From NCBI GenBank assembly GCA_030435675.1, contig CM059625.1, positions 15,252,001 through 15,316,000 of the forward strand: a DNA stretch of 64,000 nucleotides, written 5' to 3'. The notes under the pieces are model-generated. The model worked only from the letters and a program-made list of their open reading frames with translations. It did not search any database and was not told the origin of the DNA. Positions 48,837-61,589 of the stretch are shown here, piece by piece. The translations under genes were made by a program, and so were the position numbers. Positions within the stretch are counted from its first letter, which is position 1. Each line of letters begins with the position of its first letter. Source of the stretch: Steinernema hermaphroditum (taxonomy: Eukaryota > Nematoda > Chromadorea > Rhabditida > Steinernematidae).

Positions 48837-51800
48837 TGATTATACTTGCCTTACGAACATCTGAGCCAGTTCGATTCCGACAGAGCACTCTAAAATTGAA
48901 CCAAAATACTGTTTTTTTTTTGTGCAAAATGGTAAAACGCATAACGAAGAAAGGATCCCCGTCCCGGTTGCTATGTACTCGGTGGGAGCACCTCCCAATG
49001 ACGCATAACTTGCATGTACTCTTCATTTTTCACTCAGTAGGCAGGTATTCTCCATTGCCACGAACAACCCCACCAGTTAGCTCATATATCAGTATTTTAT
49101 AAAGTAAAAAAGATCCGCCGACGCTTCTCATGAATATCCTCTGTGCTAGGAACGTAAGAACCACGTCAGAAACATTCACATCTGCCAATCAAATATTCGG
49201 CAATGTTGACAACTTTACCCAGTTAATTTTCATTTCAATGCATGAGAAACTAAAATCAAAAACAATGGCTAGACACGAGGACAGCATTGAAACTTCAAAA
49301 ATAGAACGCATTTTGATAAATAATATATTATCAGACGTTCCCACTATTTGAAGACCTAAATAAAATATTTTATTGTCCGAATTGGATCACTTTTGCCAAA
49401 ATCCTTTTTGACGTGCCACTCAGCTACCGTATGATATGTCCGTAGCTGTTTACGACTGTCACCGTAATTCACCTGTTTTTATCAAATTTCTCTTTCGTTC
49501 CACTACCCACAGCGCCATAACAACCATAACATAATTCACGTGGAAATTGGCTCGACTAAGCGGTAAACAGCTAAATCGAATTAGCCAAAATCAAATCATA
49601 TATGTTAGAAACGCAGACTACGAAAATTGAATTTCCCCTATAAGCGACTTGTTTATTGGACAAACATGAATCAGTCTGTTTTGATCGCACCATTAACTCA
49701 TCAGTCCACGCAAAAACCTTCGCGATCCCATAAAAAGATATCAATATTTCAATAGCTCTAAGCCGTCCGCTATTGCTCCTTTATTCGCACACTAATTATG
49801 CGATGGATCTCACCGCTTTCCAGCCATTTCTCAATTCATACGGCTATTTCCCGTTGCGTACGTTTCAGCTGTTTGGATTTTCAATCATCTAAACAAACGC
49901 ACGCGTCAGACACGTCAAACTAGAACGAACTGTTTTTGCCTCCGCATTTATTATACTACTCCTTAGGGGCTCTAAAAAGCTGGTTAACAACACAGATTTT
50001 GTCGGCCGATAAATCAACGGATGATAAGTGATGGGAATGCGTGTCTAGAGCCATATTTTTCAACATTTTGCGATTTTCAAACGGCAAAGAACAGCGATGT
50101 CAGTTTGGCACGTGCCAAATCTTGAGTGGTCATGATATCTGAATATGGCCATTCAGAAAGGCGTCCTTAAGTGCATTAATACCAGAATGATGTCCCTAAA
50201 GGCCGCTATTGCCCGTTCTTGCAAACTTTAGAGATTACTACAATAGGATGAAGACTTTCCCGGACAGGACAAAAACGCTCTTGACATAGGGAAGAGGAGT
50301 TGTACAGTCCTATGGGAGGTGATCATGGAGTAGGCTTAAACCTACAGGTTCCGTATTTGCGGGTCCAAACGAAGAACGGGACGGCCAAATCCTAAAACCG
50401 ACGTTGCATATCCCGGCAAGTTCCGAGGGGGGACGGTCCAGATCAAAGGGGACGGTTGGAACGGGTGCCCTACTTTATAAGCAAGTCCCTAATGCTGGCG
50501 TAAAACTTAAAGAACTCGTTTGCTATTGACGGATGCTATTTTTAGCCACAAACTACACTCAACATTATTTACGAGATAAGTGTTTGTGGAGAGGCCTCGC
50601 CTGGTGGCCATTTTAATCCCTAGCGCACAATTTAAGAGCTATTTTAGGCTGTACGGATATTTAGCATTTCGACTGGTGTCAAAACAAATTATCTGAGCTG
50701 AATCCGTGAGCCATTTGTTGTAGAGAGTCTCCGCAAAATTTCGCTATGGAGCGAATTGCCCAGCTACTGTTGTGTGAGTACCAGATCCCAGTCACTAAGA
50801 TACGGCTAGGATGGATGTCGATCCCTAATACCCGAAACTTATGGCCGAGTTGCCTTGATCTTCTGCAGGAACGAGTCATACAATAAAGCTAATTAATTTT
50901 TTTCGACTTTCCATGATTTTTTTGAGGATTGCTTGCCTTTGAGACAGAATTCGATTCATCTTTTTCACACCTTTTTTTCTTGTACGTCTCATTTGATTCA
51001 ATTGAGATCTGCAAGAGCACCGCTACGGCTCAAAAAACACGTGATTCTTCCAAAATGTTTTTCTTCTTCTCTCCACATTCTACACTGCCAAGATTAATCG
51101 CGCCTTCCCGCGTGGCGCTAATGGTTTTACGTCGACACAAACCCGAACTCGGAAGAACGCAAAATGCATTCCCCAGACGCGGGACAACATAATTGTCGGC
51201 TAAAATTGCTTTCCACCTCACTTTTTGCTTCTTTTTTTTTCACCGCGCTCGCAATTTGCATCGCCCACACGAATTGTGCGGAAATTGCATCGACGAATGG
51301 AGGAGTAGAATTCGCATCCTTAATCTTTGATTCGTTTTATTGCTACATTTTCATTGAGCACAATGCAATTTGATCAAGTGGACTATGTGCGCCTGCGACA
51401 TAGAGCAACGGATGAATGATAAAAACAGAGAATTGATGAAGAGAGCTTTATGAATGGCGACTAAGTGTTTCCGCGTAAAAACAAAACGTTTCATGCTGCA
51501 TGGCCGGCGAATTCTTGTACGAGAGAATAATGTCCCTGAGGCGAAATTTGAAGGTTAAAATCAAAAAATTATATGTATAATACGACTAGTCGGGTGTAAA
51601 TAATTAAAGGTTATTTTCGTTATGAGTTAAACGTCGCTTAGCTCGTCTCTTACGTCAAGAAAGATGATCTTTTTGTTACAAACAATTCTCGATAGATCCC
51701 CAGAGAACAGTTTTAATGATTCAGTCGATAGCTTGTTTTCTAATGTGAACGTTTATGGTAGTTGTTTGGCTTGGTTCGGTTTAGAAACATGAAAAAGGGT

Positions 51801-53782
51801 TCCGCTATTTTCTGCTGGAAGTACTGAGGATTCGTTTCAAATCTCTATATAAGCGAAAACTCTTAGGCGTTCTAGTTGGGCAGTAGCTCTACCCGCCAAA
51901 TTGAAGACGCTGCTCATCCTATCTTCGACATTGCCTACTCAGCTTGACCACTAGTGAAAATGCCACCTCTCGTATTGTGCCACCTCCGCTTGTCAAATTT
52001 GTGACATTGATTGACTTATTACGTGGTGGATCCCTTGCTGGTGATCCTCACTTATTTAATAGGCATTTCAACCAGACGCGAACCAATTTCTCGACATAAT
52101 TCTGAAGAAATTGCCGCGTCAGACTGACAAAAAGTCAACATGTTTTGGTGGTTACGACCAAATGGGACCTTTTGAAAACGGAACAAAGCTCTTTTTACAC
52201 GGAAATGATTTGTTCAAATTGCCTGGCAGGCGACGTTTTTGCGCACATTTTGTCTCGGTTTTTCATCCAACGATGTCGTCGGTCGTATGCAGCGTGTGGA
52301 GCGCCCACGAGAGTCCATATGTGATTTATGTTCGATCATAAACAGTTGTCAATTGATGATGGCTAAAAGCGCTCGTAACGTACACATTTAAAAGAGTCAG
52401 AAATCGTCGATCTTCTCGGTACTTTCTGCTCGTTTTCTACATTCTTTTTGCGGATTGTGCCTGTCAGCCGTGCATGACCTAGAACCCAACATTTTTTTGT
52501 CCATCAATTCAAAAGCTACAAAATGATCTTTGTAGACCTGACGCATTTCGCATGAGCGCTTGCAAAAACGAAACCATTTTTTGATAATTTATGCACATAA
52601 GCCTATTAGCCATGATTGACAGTGGGTGCGGAATGTCGAATAACTTGAAACGACAAGCCGACGATGATATAAAACGGACAGGACCGAAAATTACATTGCC
52701 GTCCTGAGACTAATTCTCGTTTGGAGGACAATGCCGTGCCAAGAAGGCCTCATGGTGATTAAGTTATCCTAGTCGCCTCACAGAAGGCCCTTAGGGTTTT
52801 GCCTCCTCTTCCGTACACACGTCGAAGGGGTCGCTGCTGCTTAAGTCCTTATTTGCGCATCGAAAATGTCCAGTCGGATGGTCGACAGAAAGTCGCGGCT
52901 TCGCCAAGGTTTCCGAAGGTATTGTTAACTTTCATATAAAATCTATTGCTCGTGAGCGACCGGAACCAATGATATCATCAGCCTAAAGTGGCACCCTTCT
53001 TATCTATATAAAACAGCACACCACGAAAAGGTGTTCCTTTCCGAGATACGGTAGCCCTCAGCAGCTTCTGCTCTAGAGCTTATTATCACTGTTTGGGTCG
53101 GTTTTTTTCCTCCAGTTGTACTGTAGGCTCTCAGAGATGAATATGCCGTCTTTTTTTACAAATATAGCTGTGATCTCACGTCGAATATTTAATAAATTCC
53201 TATGTACACATGTTCCTGTTTGCTTAGTGATTCGAAGAATTTATATTGTGAGAACGCAAAGTTCATCGATGAGATGGGCAAATTGAATTATGCATGAGTA
53301 GTTGTGCAGGGTTAGCTATGCCTCTCGTCCCTCAGGCGAAGTCGAGTTGTGTTGGAAGCTTTTCGTGCAAGACGTTTATTAAATATGCAGAAATGGCGAT
53401 AAGGCGATATTACGTTTCCACGAAAACAAGACCCCTGACATTGTAGAAAACATTATCATTTTCAGCAAAACAGAAAATAGTGTTGACTACCGTATTTTAC
53501 TGCTTTTAATCATCATAAAAATAGAATTGTTGGCCAAAACATGCCCATCGAAAACATCTATCCTCGAGTCGTTGTCTTAGGACGAACTATTCCGTATCAA
53601 AAGTCAATTGAGGCCACCTGTACGCAAGAATTGTGTGCATATGTAGTTCTATAATTTTGTCAAAATAGAACGTAAAGACGATCGTAAAACGTTTATCGTT
53701 TTCCTAAAACGGCGGACTGAAGGTTATTACTTCCATAATCCGTCGGAACGACACCGAGCGCCAATTTTCTATCTTTGTTTTT

Positions 53783-54185
53783 GTTTCACTGACTTCAGTT
53801 TTTTGTGCGTTTTAAACGGACGCTCATAGTGGCCGCAGGCAGCAATTTGCTGCGCCCACGTTAATCGCCTTCCCCTTCCCCTTCGCCATTTCGTTTTGTT
53901 TTCCTTTGTCCGGGTCTCAAGTCACTCTAGATTGCACCTCTCCGAGACAAACTTATTGTGCTTTTTGTTTTGGTCATCAAGCATTCACTGTCAAACGCTT
54001 CATCCGTAAATTAATCACTTGCGAGTACCGTAACCCGCTAGTGTGATGTTTTCCGCTGTTTTTGAATGGCTCATTTCACTTTTTGTCGGCTTTAAACCGA
54101 CGCTCGTATGTAGTGGCTTCAAGCAGCAATTTGCCCTGCCCACGTCAAACCCTCCCCTTTGTCATTTTGCCCTGTTTTTCGTTCG
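53783..54185 (+). repeat. Diverged tandem duplication
   Basis: A segment near 53783-53916 is repeated in the same orientation near 54066-54185. Shared landmarks in order are tttcact, ttttgt, TTTAAACgGACGCTC, a gtagtgg-like run, GCAGCAATTTGC, GCCCACGT and a pyrimidine-rich CCTCCCCTT, ending near a gtttttc-type run. The copies are roughly 275-285 bp apart and clearly diverged. No coding role is visible. Confidence 0.55.
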
Positions 54186-55228
54186 TAGTTTTGTGACCGG
54201 TCGTTGATAGACTCTCTCGTTTGTTTCGCATGTCTGTAGTTTTCTTTGAGAGTCTTTCGGGCGTCTCTTCTCGAGCCCTTTTTTCTTGCATTCGAAAGCT
54301 GTTGAGAGCCAATCCTCTTATGCGTTAACCACTTCCAGTTCTAGTCTGAGTTATGACAGCCGGCAAATTCATTGCTGATTACGCTGTTTATCTCGGACAA
54401 TGATAGTTTTTAATCCGCAAACAAAACAACTCATCCATCAAAATGGCGCGCAAACTCGAGGCAGTCAAAAACTCCATTTCCGGGATTAGAGGTGTTCGCC
54501 GTTATGGTTGGCCCGCGCATGTGAAGCCCTAAATCTCCCGAGACGATCACTCTATTTATCTCTTTTAAAATATCGCTTATCGGACACTTTCATCGCAAAG
54601 GGCAACCTTACGAAAAACGCGGGGCCGAACTTTTAATGGTTGTGTACTGCTAACTCCAAACGTCGTCGAGCGTGCGATTAGGGGTTCAAGCTGTAATGTG
54701 TTTGTTTTTTGACTGTCTGTTTTTTGCTGCCCTACCGAATGACGACGCCGAGACAGGCAGTCGCTCGTTTGATGTGACAGAAGATGGGCGAAGGATGAGC
54801 GGAGTGGATCCGCCGTCACATCGCCTCGGATCGAACGAAACGAACGACGCCGAGCGGTGCTTGGAGTGCGGAAAAGGTGGGCCGACGTCGGATGGGGTCG
54901 CGGCCGGCCCGGCCGATTGCGGCTCCCACAAGACGTCCCGGCTGTTCAGGCCAGCTGCTGGAAATCCGCAGCGTTTTTCTCTGCCTAATTACTCCATGAT
55001 CAGGCAGATCTTTTTTCACTTCACTTCGAAGTTATGTTGGCGTGGCCGCGTCCACGTGCACCGACAAGTGCCCGGAGACGCCGATGCCGTCGGCGAACCG
55101 CTTGCTGACAACCGAGATCACAAAGTGTTTCAGCCGAATGCCCTAGGTTCACTCTAACTTTTCATGCATTTCCGTCGCTTCCTCGTGTAACCCTATACGT
55201 GAGCCAACATTGACAAGCGCGTGTTCAG

Positions 55229-55374
55229 GACATTTCCCCACGTTAGTGGATGCGCCAGTGGTTCGAACGTCGTTGAACCAGTCGCCGCGAAAGGAGTCTG
55301 TGTGCACATTGTCGGCGTGTTCAAGCCGCCTTCTCCAACGCCGATCTCGTCTGACTCGTGTCACTTGGGCCAAG
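55229..55374 (+). other. Possible upstream exon of the calmodulin-like gene
   Basis: The segment lies between gtgttcag and GTGAGC. In one frame it encodes TFPHVSGCASGSNVVEPV, AAKGVCVHIVGVFKPP and SDSCHLGQ, ending with one base left over, which fits the phase of the exon at 57068 (joined ...[12 protein letters not shown]). A second frame is also open, so this link rests on phase and splice sites alone. Confidence 0.3.
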
Positions 55375-57067
55375 GTGAGCTTTTCGCATTGTTGTCTGTT
55401 TGTAATAACAAAACACAAATGTGTTTGGTGGGGTGGGTCGTAAATAATATCAAAGAACATATGTTTTCTGTTCTAAACCTGTGAAGCATAATGTAAGTGA
55501 AGAACTGAAGAAAACCTCTATGAATGAAACGAGAAATTTTCTCTAAAATAATCAATTTTCACTAGTGTATCTGAATAATGTGCGTTAATCACGTGGAACA
55601 CATCCCACGCATAACAACAATTATTTTTCTCGCTGGAATACCCTCATCAAAACAGAATTCTGTGTTAACCGCATTCAGTTACTATACATTCAATCTTCAA
55701 GATTCATCATATTTGGATCGGCATATCCGAACTTTCATTTATGACTTTCCGATGATCCTCCCTTCTTTGATAAGCCGACCACTTTGAAAATCAGTAGACC
55801 GTACGTGACTTCATCTTACGCATCTAGCGAGCAGTTAACAATATTTTGTGAACCAGAGTTTTCCCTCGGAACACAAAAATGCATTACTCTGTGAGTTCGT
55901 GAGAACAGACAGGAAATCGTTCCCGGAATGTGCATTCTGACCTTTACAATGATCAATTCAGCCAGGCCACCGGCTAGTTGTCAGTTTATTGCCGCCGCCG
56001 GCATCTGTCACAACTTAGGTAAACCATATGTCCCTTAGCACAGTGACGTCTGGCTCATCGAGCTGCGAGCAGACACCAGTAAACATATATTTATCATTTC
56101 TGCTTGTTCGCGCTTTCTAGTTTCACCAAAACTGACTTCTCAACTAACAGTTGATGTTATTTTTCTATCTGAATTTCATTTTGACCACACAATGCGTGTT
56201 CGCCAGTGCACTTCCAAAACAAAAAGCCACCAAATGACGGTTCAACTGTGCTGTGCGAAAAACAAAGTGTCCGCCTTTGATGGCACAAATAAGTGACACC
56301 TCGGCGGGTCTTTGGCATTCCGACTGCCAACGCCTCCCCGCGATCTCTGTCGCGATCGGTCGGCGCCGATCAGATCGATAGACGCGAAAAACAGCTGTTA
56401 TGCACAAACGCAGCAAAATACAACGAATCGGACAAAGCTGTCACCGTCACAACATAACAAACACACGGTGATGACCTTGAAATTATTGGAATGTAGGGCC
56501 ACCCACTTTTTCCGTGCGACATGTCGAAGGTCCTTCAGATTTGTCGGCGCCCGAAGTTAGAGGTCCTGGCCGCAGGCTGTTTCAATGGACAGCATTTGGC
56601 TGCGCCAATGTGGTCCTCCGATCGGTGGTCGGCCTAGGACGCAGCGGTCGCCGGGATTGTCCCACGCGATCTGTGCCAACGTTAACGGTGCTGAACCGGA
56701 GCCAAAACATTTTGCGCTTTCTCCAACAGACAGCGCCGCTTAAAAGTTGGCAGACCGAAGCCACGCCCCGTCAACTTTGCGTGTTCCTCTGCGAGTCTCC
56801 TTGGGCACCTCATTTCTTAGTTGGTCGGAATTAATTTCCACGCTGCTCAATGTGTCTTATTGCCCATTTCCTGTCTCTTCAGACGGCGCTTCCCGGCTTG
56901 CTGGCGCGCCCCTTCGATTGCTCGAGTGTTATATATGAAGATCATATTTAAGCTGGGCATATTTCCCGTTTTGTGACAAAAAACTGCCTAGTGCCCTTTT
57001 CAGTTCGGACATTTAGTTATGCGTCGCTGCAGATCATGGCTTTGGCATTGATGCGTCACCGTTTCAG

Positions 57068-58587
57068 GGTCGTCTTCAAACGGGTTGAAATCCTACGATT
57101 CTGACGGAAAGATGCATCGCCAGTTCACGAATTCTTCCAATGGAGAAGAGGAGTTCTCGCCCGAGGAACTTCAGGAGTTCGCTCAGGCTTTCAAGGTGAG
57201 TATTTACGCTTACATTTGTAAAGGATGGTTAATCTAAATTTTGTGAGACAAAAGAATCCTAGCCATAAGTCAAATCTTATCCAATTGGTCAAATCAGATG
57301 TCTTCGAAAAAGGTGATCATAACTATACCTTATAGAAAACGGGAAATGATAATGGGAACTTTTCTCGGGAATCTGATTGTGTTTTGTTATGATAATAGCA
57401 ACAAAAAGTGCAGATTTCCAAGTGACACGAAAAGTTATTTTCTACCCGCACCTTTGGTGTTTATAACCATCGGCCCTGGATGCCCTGGACATAAATTTTC
57501 TCGTCTAAATTTAGCATCCCGCGTGCAATGAGGTGCAGCAGATGACCGGCCAGCATTTGTACTCTATTTTGCATGTCCGCTCTTGCTCAAAGCGCACTTC
57601 AAATCAGCTTATACGTCTGCTCGCGCACGCCATATTCCGTTCCGAACATTAATCCCTAACCACCTTTTTGTACCTTTAATCTTTCGTCACCTCAGCGAAC
57701 CCAGCAATTATGACTAAACGAATAGAAAGTTCTCGAGATACGTGAGAAAGTGAATTGCACTCCTAAATGCCATGTCATTTTTAGATGTTCGACAAAGACG
57801 GCAACGGCACAATGAACATCAAAGAGCTGGGCGTCGCCATGCGAACACTCGGTCTTAATCCCACCGAGGAGGAGTTGCTAAATATGGTCAACGAATATGA
57901 TGTTGACGGCAACGGAAAGATCGATTTTGGGGAGTTCTGCAAGATGATGAAGGAGATGAACAAGGAGACCGATCAGGAGCTCATTCGATTAGCGTTCAAG
58001 TAAGTTAACTGGCTTCAAGAGCAGAGAACATTACCGCCTGAGATGGTTAAAATAGAAAATCGGACTCAGAGAGGTGTTGTGGCATGTTCTCTTGTACCTT
58101 GAAACTGCAAAACATCATGATTTCTGAACTAAAATGACATGGATGTCGGGCCAAGGCACTCCATAAACAGGTTTTACTTTCATTTCATATTTACTCTTAA
58201 GTCTTTTTCGGAAGCAGGTTAACATCTTGCTGGGCATCGTACCCTCTTTCTCAAGAAAACCTCGAGGAAATTTTTATAGAACCTGTTCATTTATAGAGTG
58301 TTCGACAAAGACGGCAACGGCTTCATAACAGCCCAGGAGTTCAAACATTTCATGACGACAATGGGCGAGAAGTTCAGCGAAGAAGAGGTGGACGAGATCA
58401 TCAAAGAAGTCGATAAAGACGGCGACGAACAGGTGAGTAAACGCGTAGTATTCCAAAGGGCAGTCTGATGACGCAAAGTTTCATTCAGATCGACTACGAG
58501 GAATTCGTCCAGATGATCGCGCCGATTGTGCAGGCGGGCAACAAGGATGATCCGTTCGCGGAACCGCCGCCGCCGCAAAAGAAGTAG
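57068..58587 (+). CDS. Calmodulin-like protein with four EF hands and extended ends
   Basis: Exons 57068-57195, 57785-57999, 58297-58432 and 58489-58587 join in phase. From the ATG at 57112 the product is 177 residues, but the frame continues upstream ([14 protein letters not shown]) to an acceptor at 57067, so a 5' exon probably exists. All four EF loops are intact: [36 protein letters not shown] and DKDGDEQIDYEE. Each has acidic residues at positions 1, 3 and 12. The helix linking the lobes ([19 protein letters not shown]) is calmodulin-like. The N-terminal extension before [16 protein letters not shown] and the C-terminal tail ([15 protein letters not shown]) are absent from true calmodulin of 149 residues. 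The closest type I know is nematode CAL-1/CAL-2, calcium sensors with N-terminal extensions. Introns are 589, 297 and 56 nt. Confidence 0.85.
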
Positions 58588-61500
58588 CCCGATTGTACTT
58601 TTCACGACGTAACCTGAGTAGCCAGTACCGAAACTACCATGCATCTCAACAAAACATCCCTCTCAGTCGCTGCCCTCTGTTTTGAGAGCAATATAGTCTG
58701 ACTTTGTACACACAACTCTCACCAGCACATGACATCGTTCCCGCCGTACATTTAATCCGTCCGTCCGATCAATCCCCTATGATCATAGTTTCTTCCACTC
58801 CTTTGTCTCAGAACCATGTAAGATGGAAGTTGTAGAAAATGGGTATGTCCACTATTTATTAGCTAATTACAAAACGGAGATTCGAACATGATTACAAGTC
58901 GATTATATACTTTGAGTTTCGCTGTATTCCATTTATTTTACATTCCTGTTTCGAGTAACTATTTGTATTGCATCACTCTTTCCTTATCTCTTTATCCGAT
59001 TTCCTTGTAATCCTAGAAATTGCACTGATGTACGTAATTTTACGATAAAGAGTTCTATCCTAAAGAAAGTAGAAGCACAGCTAAGATTAGTAGAATTCTG
59101 AAATGCTACATGTGCTACATAAAAACACATGTTTCTGAACAAACTCTTCATATACTGCTAGTGTCCTTTTGAACATGTGTTGTTTTCGTCAACTTGAAGT
59201 GTGACAAGTTCGGAAGAAAAGGACATTGCAGGGAATGCCTACATGGACGATAATCCAGTGAAAACTCTTGTGAAGCATTTTCATGTGTTCTCTAAGGACG
59301 GTGGTTTTCGAATAAGCAAGTAGGTGAATAGATATCCGTCTGTGATAAAACAGTGATCTTTGTCGTCAGGACCTGTTGTTTTGTTTACAAATCAGACACT
59401 AATTACTCATCAACAATTGTACTACTGAAAGTATGAAGCAACAGCAGTTCCGTGTAGCCGTAATTTCTTGGTTTTGCTGCTGAAATCGTCACATAGGGTG
59501 TCCCATCTTTCCCCTCTACTTCTTGTCTTCTTGCCCCTTCACTCGTCTTGAACACCTTTTTAATTATCTAAGAACTTAATGGTTTAGCCATTTTAAACGT
59601 GGTTGTGATAAGCAACTCTGGGTACCTAAGAACCTGACAATTCTGGCACACATCGTAGACACAGAACGAAACCTGACCCAAGATGCTTGTTCCGCTATGT
59701 TTTTCGGCTACGCTATTGATCATATCATGATTTTCTTCGGGCGAACAATTAGCATGCTTCACAGTTTACGTCATTCAGCTTTTTGAACCACTCACATCAG
59801 CCGTTCTGGGAGTCCTGTAATCACAAAAAGACACAATACCACGCCAATCTTGTTCTAGTTTTGGTGCAGGACCGGGTATCAGAGCCGAAAGTCATCCGAT
59901 TAGTTGTGTTGATAGTGTAGTTAAAGTGTTGATACTGGTAAAGGCGTCGCCGGTTGAGCGCAGAGGACCTTTTTTAATTTAGCTGGCAGTATATGCTTCT
60001 GAATTTTAGCGAGATTTCGGCGGTCTACTTATTTCGATCAAGACTGGATTCTGCAACCTCAATGAACGTTCTGCGAGGTTGTCACATTGCGAAATAAAAA
60101 CGATTTTCTGCAATCAAAACAGCGCAGACTATTCCTCGTCGAGACATACCTTGTCGCTTTTGCTGTAAAAAGTGATTACGACACTGGCAAATGGCTGATA
60201 AAATGAGTGTTTAACGACTCGTATACATTGATGTTCCTGTGTTAATCAGGAAATGTGCACGATGTAGGTGGCGATTTGACAGATTTTGCATTAGTGTTTC
60301 GGCAGATGTTTGCTTCTTCATGTGTTTTGTTAAGTGTAACGCGTGCCTTTACCACTTGTCCGCGAATTGTTTCCGGGTTGTCAGCAGAAAATGAGAAATG
60401 TTACACTTGCGTTCCAAAAGAACGTTTCGTCTTTTCTGAAGGTCTATGCTCGAAATCCTAAGATTTGTCTGAGGAAGCCAATTTTTCGGAAATGGTGCCG
60501 TCCAATCTGCTTACGCTGGAAAGGCATGTGGAAGACTCTCAGGGAAATGGTGGTCCCGAGCGAGACAGGAGATGCCTGGAACCATATTGATGACATATGA
60601 ATTGGGTAAAAAAGTGCGTTATGTGTGCTTATAAAGATTGCTCTACTTCGTTCGATTCCTTTAAACTTCGGATCAAATCGATGATTTAAAGGCGAAGGAT
60701 TCAAAACAGTTCACGGAGCCGATCTCGGGTTTTGCGAAGATCGACAGCGCAACGACGATTATTGTCATTTCAGTGAGTTATCCACTGGAATTCATGAACA
60801 GTATAACAGCAATTGGAAATACAGATGGTTATCCGGGATAACAAAGATGAAATAAGAGCGAACCTCGTGTCACGACGCTTTGTATATAATGCACGTTTTC
60901 CGGGACTATTTATTCAAGAGAAGTTTGTGTTATGGCAAGGTGACGATTTAAATAGGGGAGGGGGAATGAGGAATGTAGAGATCAATATAGCACTACTGTA
61001 TTGAGGTGACGACTGATGCTGGAGTGAGGAAAATTCCAAATTGGTGATGCACAAATTTCGATTCCTGGAACGAAGATGAAGTCGGAGCGTGATTCTCCTC
61101 ATTCCGACTGACGACAAGAAGTTGCAAAAGACAGTAAGGTTCCAACACGCAGAAACGCTAAGATTATGAAGTCAGTAAAGGACAGAAAACCGGCGATACT
61201 CACGAGTATCTCACGAACACCACCCTAACAAAAGTGGGAGATCCAGAAGGAAAAGAATAGAAAGTACATATGCGTATCCATTAATCCGGGAGATGAAACT
61301 GAATGGGGAAGGAGTAACTAGGTACACTGGTAGTCAATATTACTGCTGGCGCTCGAGAGAGTAGTAAAAACACAAGAGAGCTAAAGTTACAATTCAAATG
61401 GGAGTACGAGAGACAAGCAAGCATAGTGAATTGTTAGCTGTATAAAGCCAATCTACTACATGAAAAGATTACGGAATTCGGGATAAAGAACGTAGATGAA

Positions 61501-61589
61501 CTTCTTCCTTGTTTTGTTGAGAAAGATCACTGAACAGCAATCAGCAGTGCACGAAATACGGTTAGCCTAAACTTACAACGGTAACGGCT
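58588..61589. other. Intergenic stretch
   Basis: About 3 kb between the calmodulin-like and acetyltransferase genes, which converge. Short frames at 60343-60600 and 60813-61004 lack domains and splice signals. No structured element stands out. Confidence 0.4.

Larger units (their letters stand above)
48412..55228. other. Gene-poor region
   Basis: No gene is supported. A 100-bp-spaced direct repeat and a pair of diverged duplicated segments are listed separately. Open frames at 54672-55157 are GC-rich; one starts MCLFFDCLFFAALPNDDAE, which could be a signal peptide, but overlapping frames on the other strand are just as long. Confidence 0.35.
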
